A DNA stretch of 32,358 nt, from NCBI GenBank assembly GCA_030591445.1, contig JAUVBB010000015.1:1-32358 (forward strand), in the 5' to 3' direction. The position numbers were made by a program, and so were the translations under genes. The notes beneath the pieces were generated by a model, which did not search any database, was not told where the DNA came from, and saw only the letters and a program-made list of their open reading frames with translations. This document shows positions 7,292-14,884 of this stretch, in pieces. How positions within the stretch are numbered: the stretch's first letter is position 1; every line of letters starts with the position of its first letter. Source of the DNA: Deltaproteobacteria bacterium (lineage in GTDB: Bacteria > Myxococcota > B64-G9).

Positions 7292-10009
7292 ACCCATGAC
7301 GAAACAGATCTGTTGACCGAACCAGCGACGGTCACCGACGACGGCACCGAGGCCGACGATAGCTCTTTTTTGGCCAAGGGGGCCTCGGTGGGACGCTACT
7401 TGATCGCCGAAATGATAGGGCGCGGCGGGATGGGCGTAGTCTACAAGGCTTTCGACCCGGAGTTGAACCGACCGGTGGCCATCAAACTGTTGAACCTCAA
7501 GGTCAAAGAAGCCGAAAGCAAGTTGAAGGTGTCACAGAATCGCTCCCGCATTTTGCGCGAGGCCCAGGCGCTAGCCCAACTTTCCCATCCCAATGTGGTG
7601 ACCGTATTTGATGTGGGGACTTACGATGACACGGTGTTCATTGCCATGGAGTACATCGAAGGTCTCACTCTGCGTCAGTGGCTGGTTGCGGGCAAACGAT
7701 CCCGACAGGATATTCTGGTCTTGCTCAAAGCCGCCGGCCGCGGCTTGGCCTCGGCGCACGCGGCCGGCATCGTGCACCGTGACTTCAAACCGGGCAACGT
7801 CGTGGTCGGTGAGAAAGGAAAAGTCAAAGTACTCGATTTTGGCTTGGCCCGTGCTGTTTTCCCCGATCGGGTGGAAGCGTCGGCTGGAGACAGCGCCGAC
7901 GATGCCGACTCGGAACCCGAATCAGTTGAGGACTTCGAATCAGGTGAGTATTCAGATTCACCTTTGACCACCGGTTCGGCCAACTTATTGGGTTCATCGA
8001 TGACCCAAGCCGGCTCCTTGATGGGTACCCCCAGTTACATGTCTCCCGAGCAGCACCTCAAACAGGGCATCGATGCCCGCTCGGATCAGTTTAGCTTTTG
8101 CGTGGTTTTGTTCGAGGTCTTGTTTGGTCGCCGTCCCTTCAAGGGGGCGACCCTGGAAAAGCTGGCGGCCAATGTTACCCATGGCCGGGTAACGGTGCCC
8201 AAGCAGGCCAAGGTTCCCGACTGGATCACGCAGGTGATTTTGCGCGGCTTGCGGGTTGATCCGGATTCCCGGTACGCTTCGATGGAGGCGCTGCTGGCTG
8301 AGTTGGACAACGATCCTGCTATCGTCCAACAAAAGACGCACGCGGCTCGGATGCGCATCTTGGCGTTGGTAAGTGTGTTGTTTTTCGCCACCCTGGCGGC
8401 GGTCGGGGTTTGGTACGGCTTTACCCGCGGTGGGCGTCTGTGCCAGGGCGCCGGCCAAGAGCTGACCGGCATTTGGGACGAAGCCGTCCGGGCGCAAGTA
8501 AAGCAGAGTTTTCTCGCCAGCGGCAGGCACTACGCCGTTGATACCTTTCGGCGGGTGGAACAAGTTCTGGATCGCTTTGGGAGCAACTGGACAAGCATGC
8601 GCACCGAAGCCTGCGAAGCCACCCATCTTGAAGGCCGGCAGTCCGCGCAACTGCTCGATTTGCGCATGCGTTGCCTGGATGGCAAGCGAGAACAGTTGCG
8701 GGCATTGCTCGAGGTTTTTCGGGAGCAAGTCGACGGCAAGGTGGTGGACAAAGCCGTACAAGCCGCATTGTCTTTGGCCGGGGTAGATCTCTGCGCCGAC
8801 GAAGAAGCCCTCCAGGCAGCGGTCCCCCCGCCAGAAGATCCACTGGTTCGAAAACAAGTGGACGAATTACGCGGCATTATCAACCGGGCCGAGGCCTTGT
8901 ACCAGGCCGGCAAATACCAAGCGGGCCAGATAGTGGCCAAGCAAGTACTGGTCCAGGCCCGTAAAGCAGTCTACCCTCCCCTGGTTGCCGAGGCTTTATT
9001 CCAGCTTTCCGGCTTGCAGGAAAAAACCGGACTATATCAGGAGGCCGCCCAGACCTTGCAAGAGGCCAGTCAGCTTGCCCGCGAAGTCAAAGACGGCAAG
9101 TTGTTGGCCGGTGTGCTTTCTCAATTGGTCTTTGTGACCGGTCACCGGCTGATGAATTTTCAGGACGGCATGTCTTATCGACGGGCCGCCGAGGTGGCGA
9201 TTGCATTGGCCGCGGGCACCAAAAAGATCCAGGCGAAATTCTATTATAATGTGGGCAATGTATTCTATGCCCACGGACGGGCACAGGAAGCGAAACGATG
9301 GCACGAAAAGGCACTGCAATTGTTTGAAGTATTGCAGATGTCTCGACACCCAGATGCCGCGGCTTGTCTAGGCAGTTTAGGCAATGACTACAAAGATCTT
9401 GGCGATTATGCTGCTGCCACCGAGTATTGTCGCCGCGAGTACGATATCAAAGTGGCCGTTTTGGGCCCGGATCATCCTGGGGTGGGTCACAGTCTCAACA
9501 ACTTGGGCGTTGTCTACTATCGGCAAGGAAAAGATGAGTTGGCCAGGACCCATTACCAAAAGGCCATGCAGCTTTGGCGGCAGGCTCTGGGGCCGAAGCA
9601 TCCCTATGTGGGCTTTGCTCTGAACAACCTGGGCTTGGTCTATGCCCGGCTGGGTCAGGACGACGAGGCAGAAGAATATTTCTCGCAAGCGCACGAAGTG
9701 TTTTCGGACGTTTACGGTCCGCAGCATCCGGTTATGGCCTGGACCACCATGGGCTTGGGCGAAATATTTCAGCGCCGAGGAGAAGCAGACCGGGCCCGGG
9801 AGTACTTCAGCCGGGTCATTGCTCTGTGTGATCAAAAAGCCTGCGAGGCCGAGCCTTGTGCGCGAGCGCGCTTTGGTATGGCCAAGATCCTGTGGGAAGG
9901 AAAACAGGATCGTAAACGGGCACTGGCTTTGGCCGAAAAGGCCCGTGGTGGTTTTGCCAATATGAAACGGGAACAATCCGCGGTGGAAGCCTGGCTGGCT
10001 GACAAATGA
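7289..10009 (+). CDS. Membrane Ser/Thr protein kinase with C-terminal TPR repeats
   Basis: Hanks-type kinase of 906 residues with the myxobacterial kinase-membrane-TPR layout. The kinase domain has the glycine loop IGRGGMGVVYKAF, catalytic Lys66, HRDFKPGN with Asp165, and DFG at Asp183. The segment between DFG and the SPE motif (about residue 252) is about 70 residues, with a very acidic insert (about 195-225), far longer than usual. One transmembrane helix (about 353-374) separates the cytoplasmic kinase from an outer region that begins with a conserved helical segment (about 380-480). TPR repeats (about 535-860) follow, with NNLG.VY..LG-type units. The start is uncertain: TTG at 7289 has no ribosome site but lies 6 nt after a -10 box. 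The FadR-type gene follows after 15 bp, suggesting co-transcription. Substrates are unknown. Confidence 0.92.
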   Translation: MTHDETDLLTEPATVTDDGTEADDSSFLAKGASVGRYLIAEMIGRGGMGVVYKAFDPELNRPVAIKLLNLKVKEAESKLKVSQNRSRILREAQALAQLSHPNVVTVFDVGTYDDTVFIAMEYIEGLTLRQWLVAGKRSRQDILVLLKAAGRGLASAHAAGIVHRDFKPGNVVVGEKGKVKVLDFGLARAVFPDRVEASAGDSADDADSEPESVEDFESGEYSDSPLTTGSANLLGSSMTQAGSLMGTPSYMSPEQHLKQGIDARSDQFSFCVVLFEVLFGRRPFKGATLEKLAANVTHGRVTVPKQAKVPDWITQVILRGLRVDPDSRYASMEALLAELDNDPAIVQQKTHAARMRILALVSVLFFATLAAVGVWYGFTRGGRLCQGAGQELTGIWDEAVRAQVKQSFLASGRHYAVDTFRRVEQVLDRFGSNWTSMRTEACEATHLEGRQSAQLLDLRMRCLDGKREQLRALLEVFREQVDGKVVDKAVQAALSLAGVDLCADEEALQAAVPPPEDPLVRKQVDELRGIINRAEALYQAGKYQAGQIVAKQVLVQARKAVYPPLVAEALFQLSGLQEKTGLYQEAAQTLQEASQLAREVKDGKLLAGVLSQLVFVTGHRLMNFQDGMSYRRAAEVAIALAAGTKKIQAKFYYNVGNVFYAHGRAQEAKRWHEKALQLFEVLQMSRHPDAAACLGSLGNDYKDLGDYAAATEYCRREYDIKVAVLGPDHPGVGHSLNNLGVVYYRQGKDELARTHYQKAMQLWRQALGPKHPYVGFALNNLGLVYARLGQDDEAEEYFSQAHEVFSDVYGPQHPVMAWTTMGLGEIFQRRGEADRAREYFSRVIALCDQKACEAEPCARARFGMAKILWEGKQDRKRALALAEKARGGFANMKREQSAVEAWLADK

Positions 10010-10024
10010 AAACGAGGAATAAGG

Positions 10025-10753
10025 ATGGACTGGAAGCCTAATCGAAAAAGGCTGAGTGATCAGGTGGCGGAGAAAATCAAAGCGATGATTCTCTCCGGGG
10101 AAGTTGCCAAGGACACCCGTCTGCCGGCGGAACGGGTTCTGGCCGAACAGATGGGCGTGACGCGGTTGACCTTGCGGGAAGCTTTGAAAGAGACCGAGCG
10201 CGCCGGTTTTACCAAGACTCGCCACGGTGCCGGCACCTATGTTTGCGATTTGAGCAAGGAGGCCAACCTGGGCTTGCTTGAAGAAATTTTGAATTCAGGA
10301 CAAGATCTTACCCAGAGAGAAGTGCGCAGCTTGTTGGAGTTTCGCCGGGTGAATTTTCTCGGCTTCGCCGATATGGTGGTGCAAAACGCCCGTCCCGATC
10401 AGATCGAGCAACTGTACGAAATTATTGAGCGTGAACGGGGAAGTTTTCAGGATGTGGACACCATTGTCGCCCTGGATTACGAATTTCACGAGAAGCTGGC
10501 CGAGGCCAGCAGCAATCTAATCTATGCCTTGTTCATGCGCTCGGTACACGCGGCCTATTCCTACTTGTGCTACATTGTGTTCAATACCGTCTTCGAGCAA
10601 ACCGGAACCCTGGAGTCAGTGACCATCGCCCACGAAGCCATGGCCAACTCCATCCGTGATCGCAACGCCAGCGCCTACCGGGAGCAAGTGGACCTGTTCA
10701 TTACCTGCGGCGATGTATTCGTTGAACAAAGCCTGGAAAGTAAGCCCGCCTGA
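10025..10753 (+). CDS. FadR/GntR family transcriptional regulator
   Basis: DNA-binding regulator of 242 residues. The N-terminal GntR winged helix (about residues 8-72) has the signature LPAERVLAEQMGVTRLTLREAL and the wing GAGTYV. The C-terminal all-helical domain of the FadR/FCD type (about 85-235) commonly binds a metal and a small acid or acyl-CoA. The ribosome site GAGG (within ACGAGGAAT) lies 7-8 bases ahead of the ATG. It follows the Ser/Thr kinase by 15 bp and ends 7 bp short of a convergent gene. Close similarity to E. coli FadR in the C-terminal half cannot be judged by eye, so a role in fatty-acid control is only a possibility. Confidence 0.85.
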   Translation: MDWKPNRKRLSDQVAEKIKAMILSGEVAKDTRLPAERVLAEQMGVTRLTLREALKETERAGFTKTRHGAGTYVCDLSKEANLGLLEEILNSGQDLTQREVRSLLEFRRVNFLGFADMVVQNARPDQIEQLYEIIERERGSFQDVDTIVALDYEFHEKLAEASSNLIYALFMRSVHAAYSYLCYIVFNTVFEQTGTLESVTIAHEAMANSIRDRNASAYREQVDLFITCGDVFVEQSLESKPA

Positions 10754-10760
10754 AAAACAA

Positions 10761-11033
10761 TCAATCCCCGCGGAGGCGGTCGGTTTTGCGAGTGTAAATA
10801 ACGCGGTATTGATCGCGGTCGGCTTGCAGGCAAACTTGGCAGCTGCCTTCGTTGTTGACCGCGGGCAGGGGTTCTAAAAGCACTTCGAAGCCCATCGATT
10901 CATAGAGCTCGACCGATTCGCTCAACCTGGGTTCACAGGCGCTGTGCCGCTTTTCCCAGCCTGCTTGCGTCAGCTCAGCTTCGTGGCTTGTGGTTGTTCC
11001 TTCGTTTTTTATTTCTTCCCCCTTCCAGGCCAT
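10761..11033 (-). CDS. Small conserved protein with CxxC motif
   Basis: A 90-residue product if started at ATG 11033, which overlaps the 3' end of the TetR gene by 59 bp in another frame. The recognisable part starts about residue 19 and contains GWEKRHSACEPRLSE, VELYESMGFEVLLEP, then SCQVC (a CxxC pair) and YRVIYTRK. I recall similar short proteins of unknown function beside regulators in other bacteria, but cannot name a family. The overlap suggests translational coupling to the TetR gene. The first 15-20 residues may be spurious; a non-standard start nearer to residue 15 is possible. Confidence 0.6.
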   Translation of the reverse strand: MAWKGEEIKNEGTTTSHEAELTQAGWEKRHSACEPRLSESVELYESMGFEVLLEPLPAVNNEGSCQVCLQADRDQYRVIYTRKTDRLRGD

Positions 11034-11604
11034 GCAGAGCCATGCGGTGGATGGTGTCGGCCACGTCCTGGATAGCGCCGTGGCGGGGGGGATCATACCA
11101 ACCGTAAACCCAGTTCAACATGCCGAATAAATTGTAGGTAACGCGTTCGATTTCCATTTCCTCGGCATTGCCATGAGGGTGCATGATGGCGCGTACCAGA
11201 TTCGAGCCCATATGGTAGTAACGTTCTTTCAGCCCCCGGACTTCCTTACGCCATTTGGGGGGCAGGGCGGCGGCTTCGTGGACCAGCACTTGCATGGTGT
11301 CCGGATTGGCAGCCAGGTACTCCACATGATTGGCGATGAAGGTGTGTAAGGCCTCTTTGGGGTCTTTGACCTCGTTTAGCGATTCTTCGGCGCTGTGAAT
11401 CAAAATGGAAAAAGCGCGATGCTGCAACTCGAATAAAACTTCTTCCTTGGAGGCGAAGTAATTGTAAAAAGTTGCCAGGCCGCGGTGGGTGACCCGGGCC
11501 AGCTTGCGCATGGACATGCCATGGAAACCCTGTTGCGCTATCACCCGGGCAGCTGCCTGCAGGATTTCGGTTCGGTTCTGCTCGTGTCGTTCTGCTGGAT
11601 TCAT
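10975..11604 (-). CDS. TetR family transcriptional regulator
   Basis: Repressor-type regulator of 209 residues. The start is ATG 11604 with GGGAG seven bases upstream; the TTG at 11616 overlaps this ribosome site. The N-terminal helix-turn-helix (about residues 8-55) has the usual TetR pattern: ILQAAARVIAQQGFHGMSM, then LATFYNYFASKEEVLF. The helical C-terminal ligand domain (about 60-195) is of unknown specificity. A perfect 14-bp palindrome sits in its own promoter, so it probably represses itself. It is divergent from the deoxynucleoside kinase gene and overlaps a small downstream gene. A very basic tail (RNKKRRNNHKPRS) ends the protein. Confidence 0.9.
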   Translation of the reverse strand: MNPAERHEQNRTEILQAAARVIAQQGFHGMSMRKLARVTHRGLATFYNYFASKEEVLFELQHRAFSILIHSAEESLNEVKDPKEALHTFIANHVEYLAANPDTMQVLVHEAAALPPKWRKEVRGLKERYYHMGSNLVRAIMHPHGNAEEMEIERVTYNLFGMLNWVYGWYDPPRHGAIQDVADTIHRMALHGLEGGRNKKRRNNHKPRS

Positions 11605-11627
11605 ATTTTCTCCCAACTGCGGGGAAC

Positions 11628-11657
11628 ATGATTACCGAACGAACGTTCGTTAGTCAA
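11628..11657 (-). promoter_or_regulatory. TetR promoter with embedded operator palindrome
   Basis: On the minus strand, TTGACT (11657-11652) and AATCAT (11633-11628) form -35 and -10 elements 18 bp apart. The spacer contains the perfect palindrome AACGAACGTTCGTT (11638-11651), a form common among TetR-family operators. A repressor dimer bound there would block RNA polymerase. The predicted start leaves a leader of about 17 nt. Confidence 0.65.
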
Positions 11658-11674
11658 TACGACATTTTGCCCAT

Positions 11675-11702
11675 TTGATCTTAGGCCCATAGGCGGTATA
11701 AT
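11675..11702 (+). promoter_or_regulatory. Putative promoter of the deoxynucleoside kinase gene
   Basis: TTGATC (11675-11680) and a perfect TATAAT (11697-11702) are separated by 16 bp. The -10 box overlaps a short inverted repeat, GGCGGT (11692-11697) and ACCGCC (11704-11709), which could be a second regulatory site or a hairpin at the 5' end of the mRNA. The leader would be about 120 nt. Confidence 0.5.
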
Positions 11703-11826
11703 GACCGCCACCGCCGGGGGCGAGCAATAAGCAGAAGGGCAAGACGGAATCTATGGTAATACTTGAATATATAATCAGTTTTTCGCTGGTTCGGGGCAGG
11801 CAGGCTTGCCCGGAGGCAAGAAATCC

Positions 11827-12522
11827 ATGAATCAGCGTAAGCGCGGAGCCCCAGACTCCTTTGTTGGCAGCGCCTCGCCGCGGCCGGATCGACCCACCTA
11901 TATCGTGGTAGAGGGGCCCATCGGCGTGGGCAAGACCACCCTGGTGCGGCGCCTGGTCGAGCAGCTCTCTGCCCGGGTGCAACTCGAGATGGTCGAAGGC
12001 AATCCTTTCCTGGAAGAGTTCTACCGCGACCGCGACAAGTACGCTTTTCAGACCCAGCTGTTTTTTCTGCTCAGCCGCTATCGGCAACAGCAAGAGCTTT
12101 GGCAGCCGGACCTGTTTCATCGCTATTTGCTCTCCGACTATATTTTTACCAAAGACCGTCTTTTTGCCTCGTTAACTCTGTCTGACAACGAGATGCTGCT
12201 CTACGATCAGGTCTTTCAAATTCTAGACACCCGGGTCTTGCGCCCGGATCTGGTGGTCTACATGCAGGCGCGCATGGATGTCTTGCTCGACCGCATCAAG
12301 CGCCGCGGCCGGCCTTTTGAGAAAAACTTCGACGCCGACTATTTGAAACGGGTTGCCACCGCCTACAACGACTACTTTTTTCATTACTCCGAGGCGCCCC
12401 TGTTGGTGGTTGATACCTCGGACATCAACGTGGTCGACTCCGAAGAAGATTGCCTCGATATTGCCCGTTGCATCCTCCGCCACCGTGGCGGGGTTCAATA
12501 CTACAAACCTCTCGGTCGTTAA
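11827..12522 (+). CDS. Deoxynucleoside kinase
   Basis: Cytoplasmic nucleotide-salvage enzyme that phosphorylates deoxynucleosides with NTP. The 231-residue form starts at ATG 11827 with GGAGG at 11812-11816. The P-loop GPIGVGKTT begins at residue 30. Family landmarks include NPFLEEFYRD, QTQLFFLLSRYRQ, LLSDYIFTKDRLFA and the basic lid-like segment RIKRRGRPFEKN. These fit the bacterial deoxyadenosine/deoxyguanosine kinase branch rather than thymidylate kinase. The acidic pair in the last conserved strand (VVDTSDINVVDSEED) is also typical. The PASTA-protein gene follows 55 bp later on the same strand. The preferred base cannot be decided from sequence alone. Confidence 0.88.
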   Translation: MNQRKRGAPDSFVGSASPRPDRPTYIVVEGPIGVGKTTLVRRLVEQLSARVQLEMVEGNPFLEEFYRDRDKYAFQTQLFFLLSRYRQQQELWQPDLFHRYLLSDYIFTKDRLFASLTLSDNEMLLYDQVFQILDTRVLRPDLVVYMQARMDVLLDRIKRRGRPFEKNFDADYLKRVATAYNDYFFHYSEAPLLVVDTSDINVVDSEEDCLDIARCILRHRGGVQYYKPLGR

Positions 12523-12577
12523 AGGACCGCGGGGGGGCTATCGACAAGGGTTTGACCAGGGGAGAAAGGATGGGGTC

Positions 12578-13297
12578 ATGAAAAGTTCGCCTAGTATCGC
12601 TACCCTAATTTTTACCGCCGTACTAACTTCGGCTCTGACCGCCGCCGCCACCGTCTGGGTCATGTTTCGCTTTGACTTGCTGCCGCCGAGCGACAAAGTG
12701 ATGGCACCGGATCTCAGCGGTCTCGATCAGCAGGCAGCCCAAACCCGCTTAGAGGCGCAAGGCTTGCGCCTACTGCTGGGTGGGAAAAAGGTCTCCCTCT
12801 CTGCCCCCGCGGGCACGGTGCTGAACCAGACCCCGCCCCCGGGCGCCAAACTTTCGCGCGGGGCCGCCATCACCGTTACCCTAGCCGCCCCCGCCCCCAG
12901 TGTTACCGATATCAAAAGCCGTTCCATCGCCGAAGCCACCGTGCTTTTAGAACAAGCCGGCTTCAAGATTCAACTGGGCGAGCCCGCCAGCCACCCATCC
13001 ATCGCCGCTGGCAAAATCGCCACCCAGACCCCGGCGTCCGGCATCGCCTACGAACCCGGCCGCTCCATCGTGGTCCAACTCTCCACCGGCCCCGGCACCA
13101 TCCCCGTGCCCAAGGTCAGCCACATGTTCCTGCAAAAAGCCAAAAAGACCCTCAAGGCCGCCGGCTTCAAAGTCGGCCGAATCAAGTGGGACTACACCGA
13201 GGACTGGGATGCCTATTGGGTCCTCTCCCAAAACCCCGCCGCCGGCCAACCCGCCCAACCCGACACCGCCATCGACCTGGTGGTCAATCAGGAATAA
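12578..13297 (+). CDS. Membrane-anchored PASTA-domain protein
   Basis: A 239-residue protein starting at ATG 12578, with GGAGAAAGG upstream. One N-terminal transmembrane helix (about residues 6-28) is followed by three PASTA domains of about 65-70 residues. Their typical signatures are APDLSGLDQQAAQTRLEAQG, IKSRSIAEATVLLEQAGF, and VPKVSHMFLQKAKKTLKAAG, with QTPPPG, QTPASG and QNPAAG loops. PASTA domains bind peptidoglycan fragments in kinases and penicillin-binding proteins. Here there is no kinase or transpeptidase domain, so it is a stand-alone periplasmic PASTA protein. It follows the deoxynucleoside kinase gene by 55 bp; the functional link, if any, is unclear. Confidence 0.85.
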   Translation: MKSSPSIATLIFTAVLTSALTAAATVWVMFRFDLLPPSDKVMAPDLSGLDQQAAQTRLEAQGLRLLLGGKKVSLSAPAGTVLNQTPPPGAKLSRGAAITVTLAAPAPSVTDIKSRSIAEATVLLEQAGFKIQLGEPASHPSIAAGKIATQTPASGIAYEPGRSIVVQLSTGPGTIPVPKVSHMFLQKAKKTLKAAGFKVGRIKWDYTEDWDAYWVLSQNPAAGQPAQPDTAIDLVVNQE

Positions 13298-13330
13298 CAG
13301 TTTTAGAACATATGTCGGCCTATCAAATGT

Positions 13331-13590
13331 CCCTCCCCTTGAGTGAGACTGTCGTTAAACGGAAAAATCACAAGAAAAAAAGGCCGTCATCCCCGAAAAG
13401 TTTCTGTCGGGGATCTCGTGAATAACCTAGCGATACAGGATGTTAGAGAAACCTGGGTCCCCGACAAAAACGACTCGGGGATGACTTTTTGGGTTTGGAT
13501 ATCTAAAAATCGACAGTCTCAAAACGTCTCGGGGATGACGGCTATTTTTTCACTGGCTTTCCGTTTATCGACAGTCTCTGAGTGAGGGGG
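13331..13590. repeat. Small element of nested inverted repeats (MITE/REP-like)
   Basis: This fills most of the 369-bp gap 13298-13666, in which I see no gene. The two ends form a long imperfect inverted repeat. GAGACTGTCG (13345-13354) matches CGACAGTCTC (13569-13578), each flanked inward by a TAAACGGAAA-type block. GCCGTCATCCCCGA (13383-13396) is a perfect 14-bp match to TCGGGGATGACGGC (13529-13542). Inside are further copies: CGACAGTCTC at 13511-13520, TCGGGGATGAC at 13475-13485, and two hairpins based on TCCCCGA/TCGGGGA. About 260 bp, without coding capacity. It resembles a miniature transposable element or a REP cluster. Confidence 0.65.
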
Positions 13591-13666
13591 GAGAAACTAA
13601 AAATATAACAAGTTTCTCGATCAGATCCCCATACTCGATGACTCTGTATGGTTAGGAGGATTCGAT

Positions 13667-14260
13667 ATGACATATTTTCACCGACTAGTTCTGTCCGCGT
13701 TGCTTGTATTAATGGTCTGGGCGCCGCCTGCAAAATCTGGTTGCATTCAGGCATCAGATTGTTTTTGCCTTCTTTCCCCCTCCAGCTGTCAGGTTCTGGT
13801 AAGCGCCGAAGTTTTGGCGGTTGGGGAACAAACGATTGGCTTGCGGATACTAGCTGATCCTTACTACGATCCAGACAATATCATCCAGGATGGTGATGTT
13901 CTCAGCGATCTAAAGTATCTGGGTTCCGATCTGGTGGCGGGCGACACAGGCTTGTTTCGAGTCCATCCGGAAGGCGCTTGCCTGGAGGGGGGCTTTCCCG
14001 ACGAGCCTCGCATCATTTCTTTCGTCATCGAGACCGAGGGCAAATACTTGTGCTCCGGTTTTCCTGACTTTGATGGCGCAAGCCAGGTGGAAGTCATATC
14101 CGCCGTGCTCAGCGATGACTGCGACGCCGTCGTGAGGGAAATGGGCATTTTCTTCGATTGTCTCAGCGAATCAGGCTGTTGTTCCAATACTATGGCTTCA
14201 CTCGGAAACAGTTTTTTCTTGATCTTGCTGGGGCTCGTTTTGATCCCCGGGAGGCGGTAG
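13667..14260 (+). CDS. Exported Cys-rich protein with MYXO-CTERM-like tail
   Basis: A 197-residue protein of no recognised family. The start is firm, with AGGAGG seven bases before ATG 13667. The signal peptide covers about residues 1-25, and several cysteines follow (CIQASDCFC, then LSPSSC). The middle is an acidic beta-rich domain. The C-terminus has the three parts of a sorting signal: a Cys motif (SGCCSN), a hydrophobic helix (FFLILLGLVLI) and a terminal Arg pair. This resembles MYXO-CTERM, which is thought to be processed by myxosortases and to leave the protein at the cell surface. The last 63 bp overlap the convergent lipoprotein gene. Confidence 0.72.
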   Translation: MTYFHRLVLSALLVLMVWAPPAKSGCIQASDCFCLLSPSSCQVLVSAEVLAVGEQTIGLRILADPYYDPDNIIQDGDVLSDLKYLGSDLVAGDTGLFRVHPEGACLEGGFPDEPRIISFVIETEGKYLCSGFPDFDGASQVEVISAVLSDDCDAVVREMGIFFDCLSESGCCSNTMASLGNSFFLILLGLVLIPGRR

Positions 14261-14854
14261 GGTTTGTTCTTGGGGGCTAGGATCGGGGGATTCTGTTTTT
14301 TGGGGTGGCTGGGGGACGAGGCGAAGTTCTAGTTTGTTTTGCTGGCTGGGAATGCGCAAATCTATTGAGGTCGGGGCATATCCCTCGGCTTGAGCGTCTA
14401 TGGTTATGTTGTGATAATAGGTTTTTAGTATCTGACCTTCTTGTTTCTTGCTCTTCCATAGACCGGGGAGTGATATGGCCAAGCCGATGATGCCGCCTAG
14501 CAAGAGCATTGTGCCCACGGCGAAGGTCCCGTGTTGGTCTTGCCGGTCACTGTCAAGCATGGCCATTGATACCACGCCGCCCAGAGCGGCCACGATAGAA
14601 AGGCTTGGGAAGATCATTTGCTTGCGAGAGTAGATGCCGACATCGGCTTCGAAATCAACTTTAAGTTCGGTGGGCCCGGTACCGGCTGCATGTCGTCCGG
14701 TCTCGTCGGTCAGCCAAACCGAGGCGCCCTCCGGTTGGGTTTCAATGTGAAGCTGCTGCGCATGCTTGACCCGGTATGATTTTGCCCCACAGCCGTTGAA
14801 AAGCAGGGTGATTAGCAAGATGCTTGCGGAAACTATTCCTACGGAATGCTTCAT
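14198..14854 (-). CDS. PEGA-domain lipoprotein with internal membrane helices
   Basis: A 218-residue predicted lipoprotein. A strong ribosome site (GGGGGAG) precedes ATG 14854. The signal peptide ends in a lipobox-like LFNGC (Cys22, with Phe rather than Leu at -3). A short PEGA-type beta domain follows (IETQPEGASVWLTDETG), then two hydrophobic helices (about residues 83-100 and 112-133). Next come a second beta-rich stretch (THE YHNITIDAQAEGYAPTSIDLRI block) and a Pro/Gln/Glu-rich tail. PEGA lipoproteins in myxobacteria are usually cell-envelope components of unknown role. It ends convergently inside the preceding gene and begins 30 bp from the end of the LarA-family gene on the same strand. 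Confidence 0.75.
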   Translation of the reverse strand: MKHSVGIVSASILLITLLFNGCGAKSYRVKHAQQLHIETQPEGASVWLTDETGRHAAGTGPTELKVDFEADVGIYSRKQMIFPSLSIVAALGGVVSMAMLDSDRQDQHGTFAVGTMLLLGGIIGLAISLPGLWKSKKQEGQILKTYYHNITIDAQAEGYAPTSIDLRIPSQQNKLELRLVPQPPQKTESPDPSPQEQTLPPPGDQNEPQQDQEKTVSE

Positions 14855-14884
14855 CGTTACTCCCCCAAAGATTTTGATTTTTTG

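Noticed and set aside
7994-8857. 287-residue open frame opposite the Ser/Thr kinase
   Set aside because: It is antisense to well-conserved kinase sequence, and its product has no domain signature or ribosome site.
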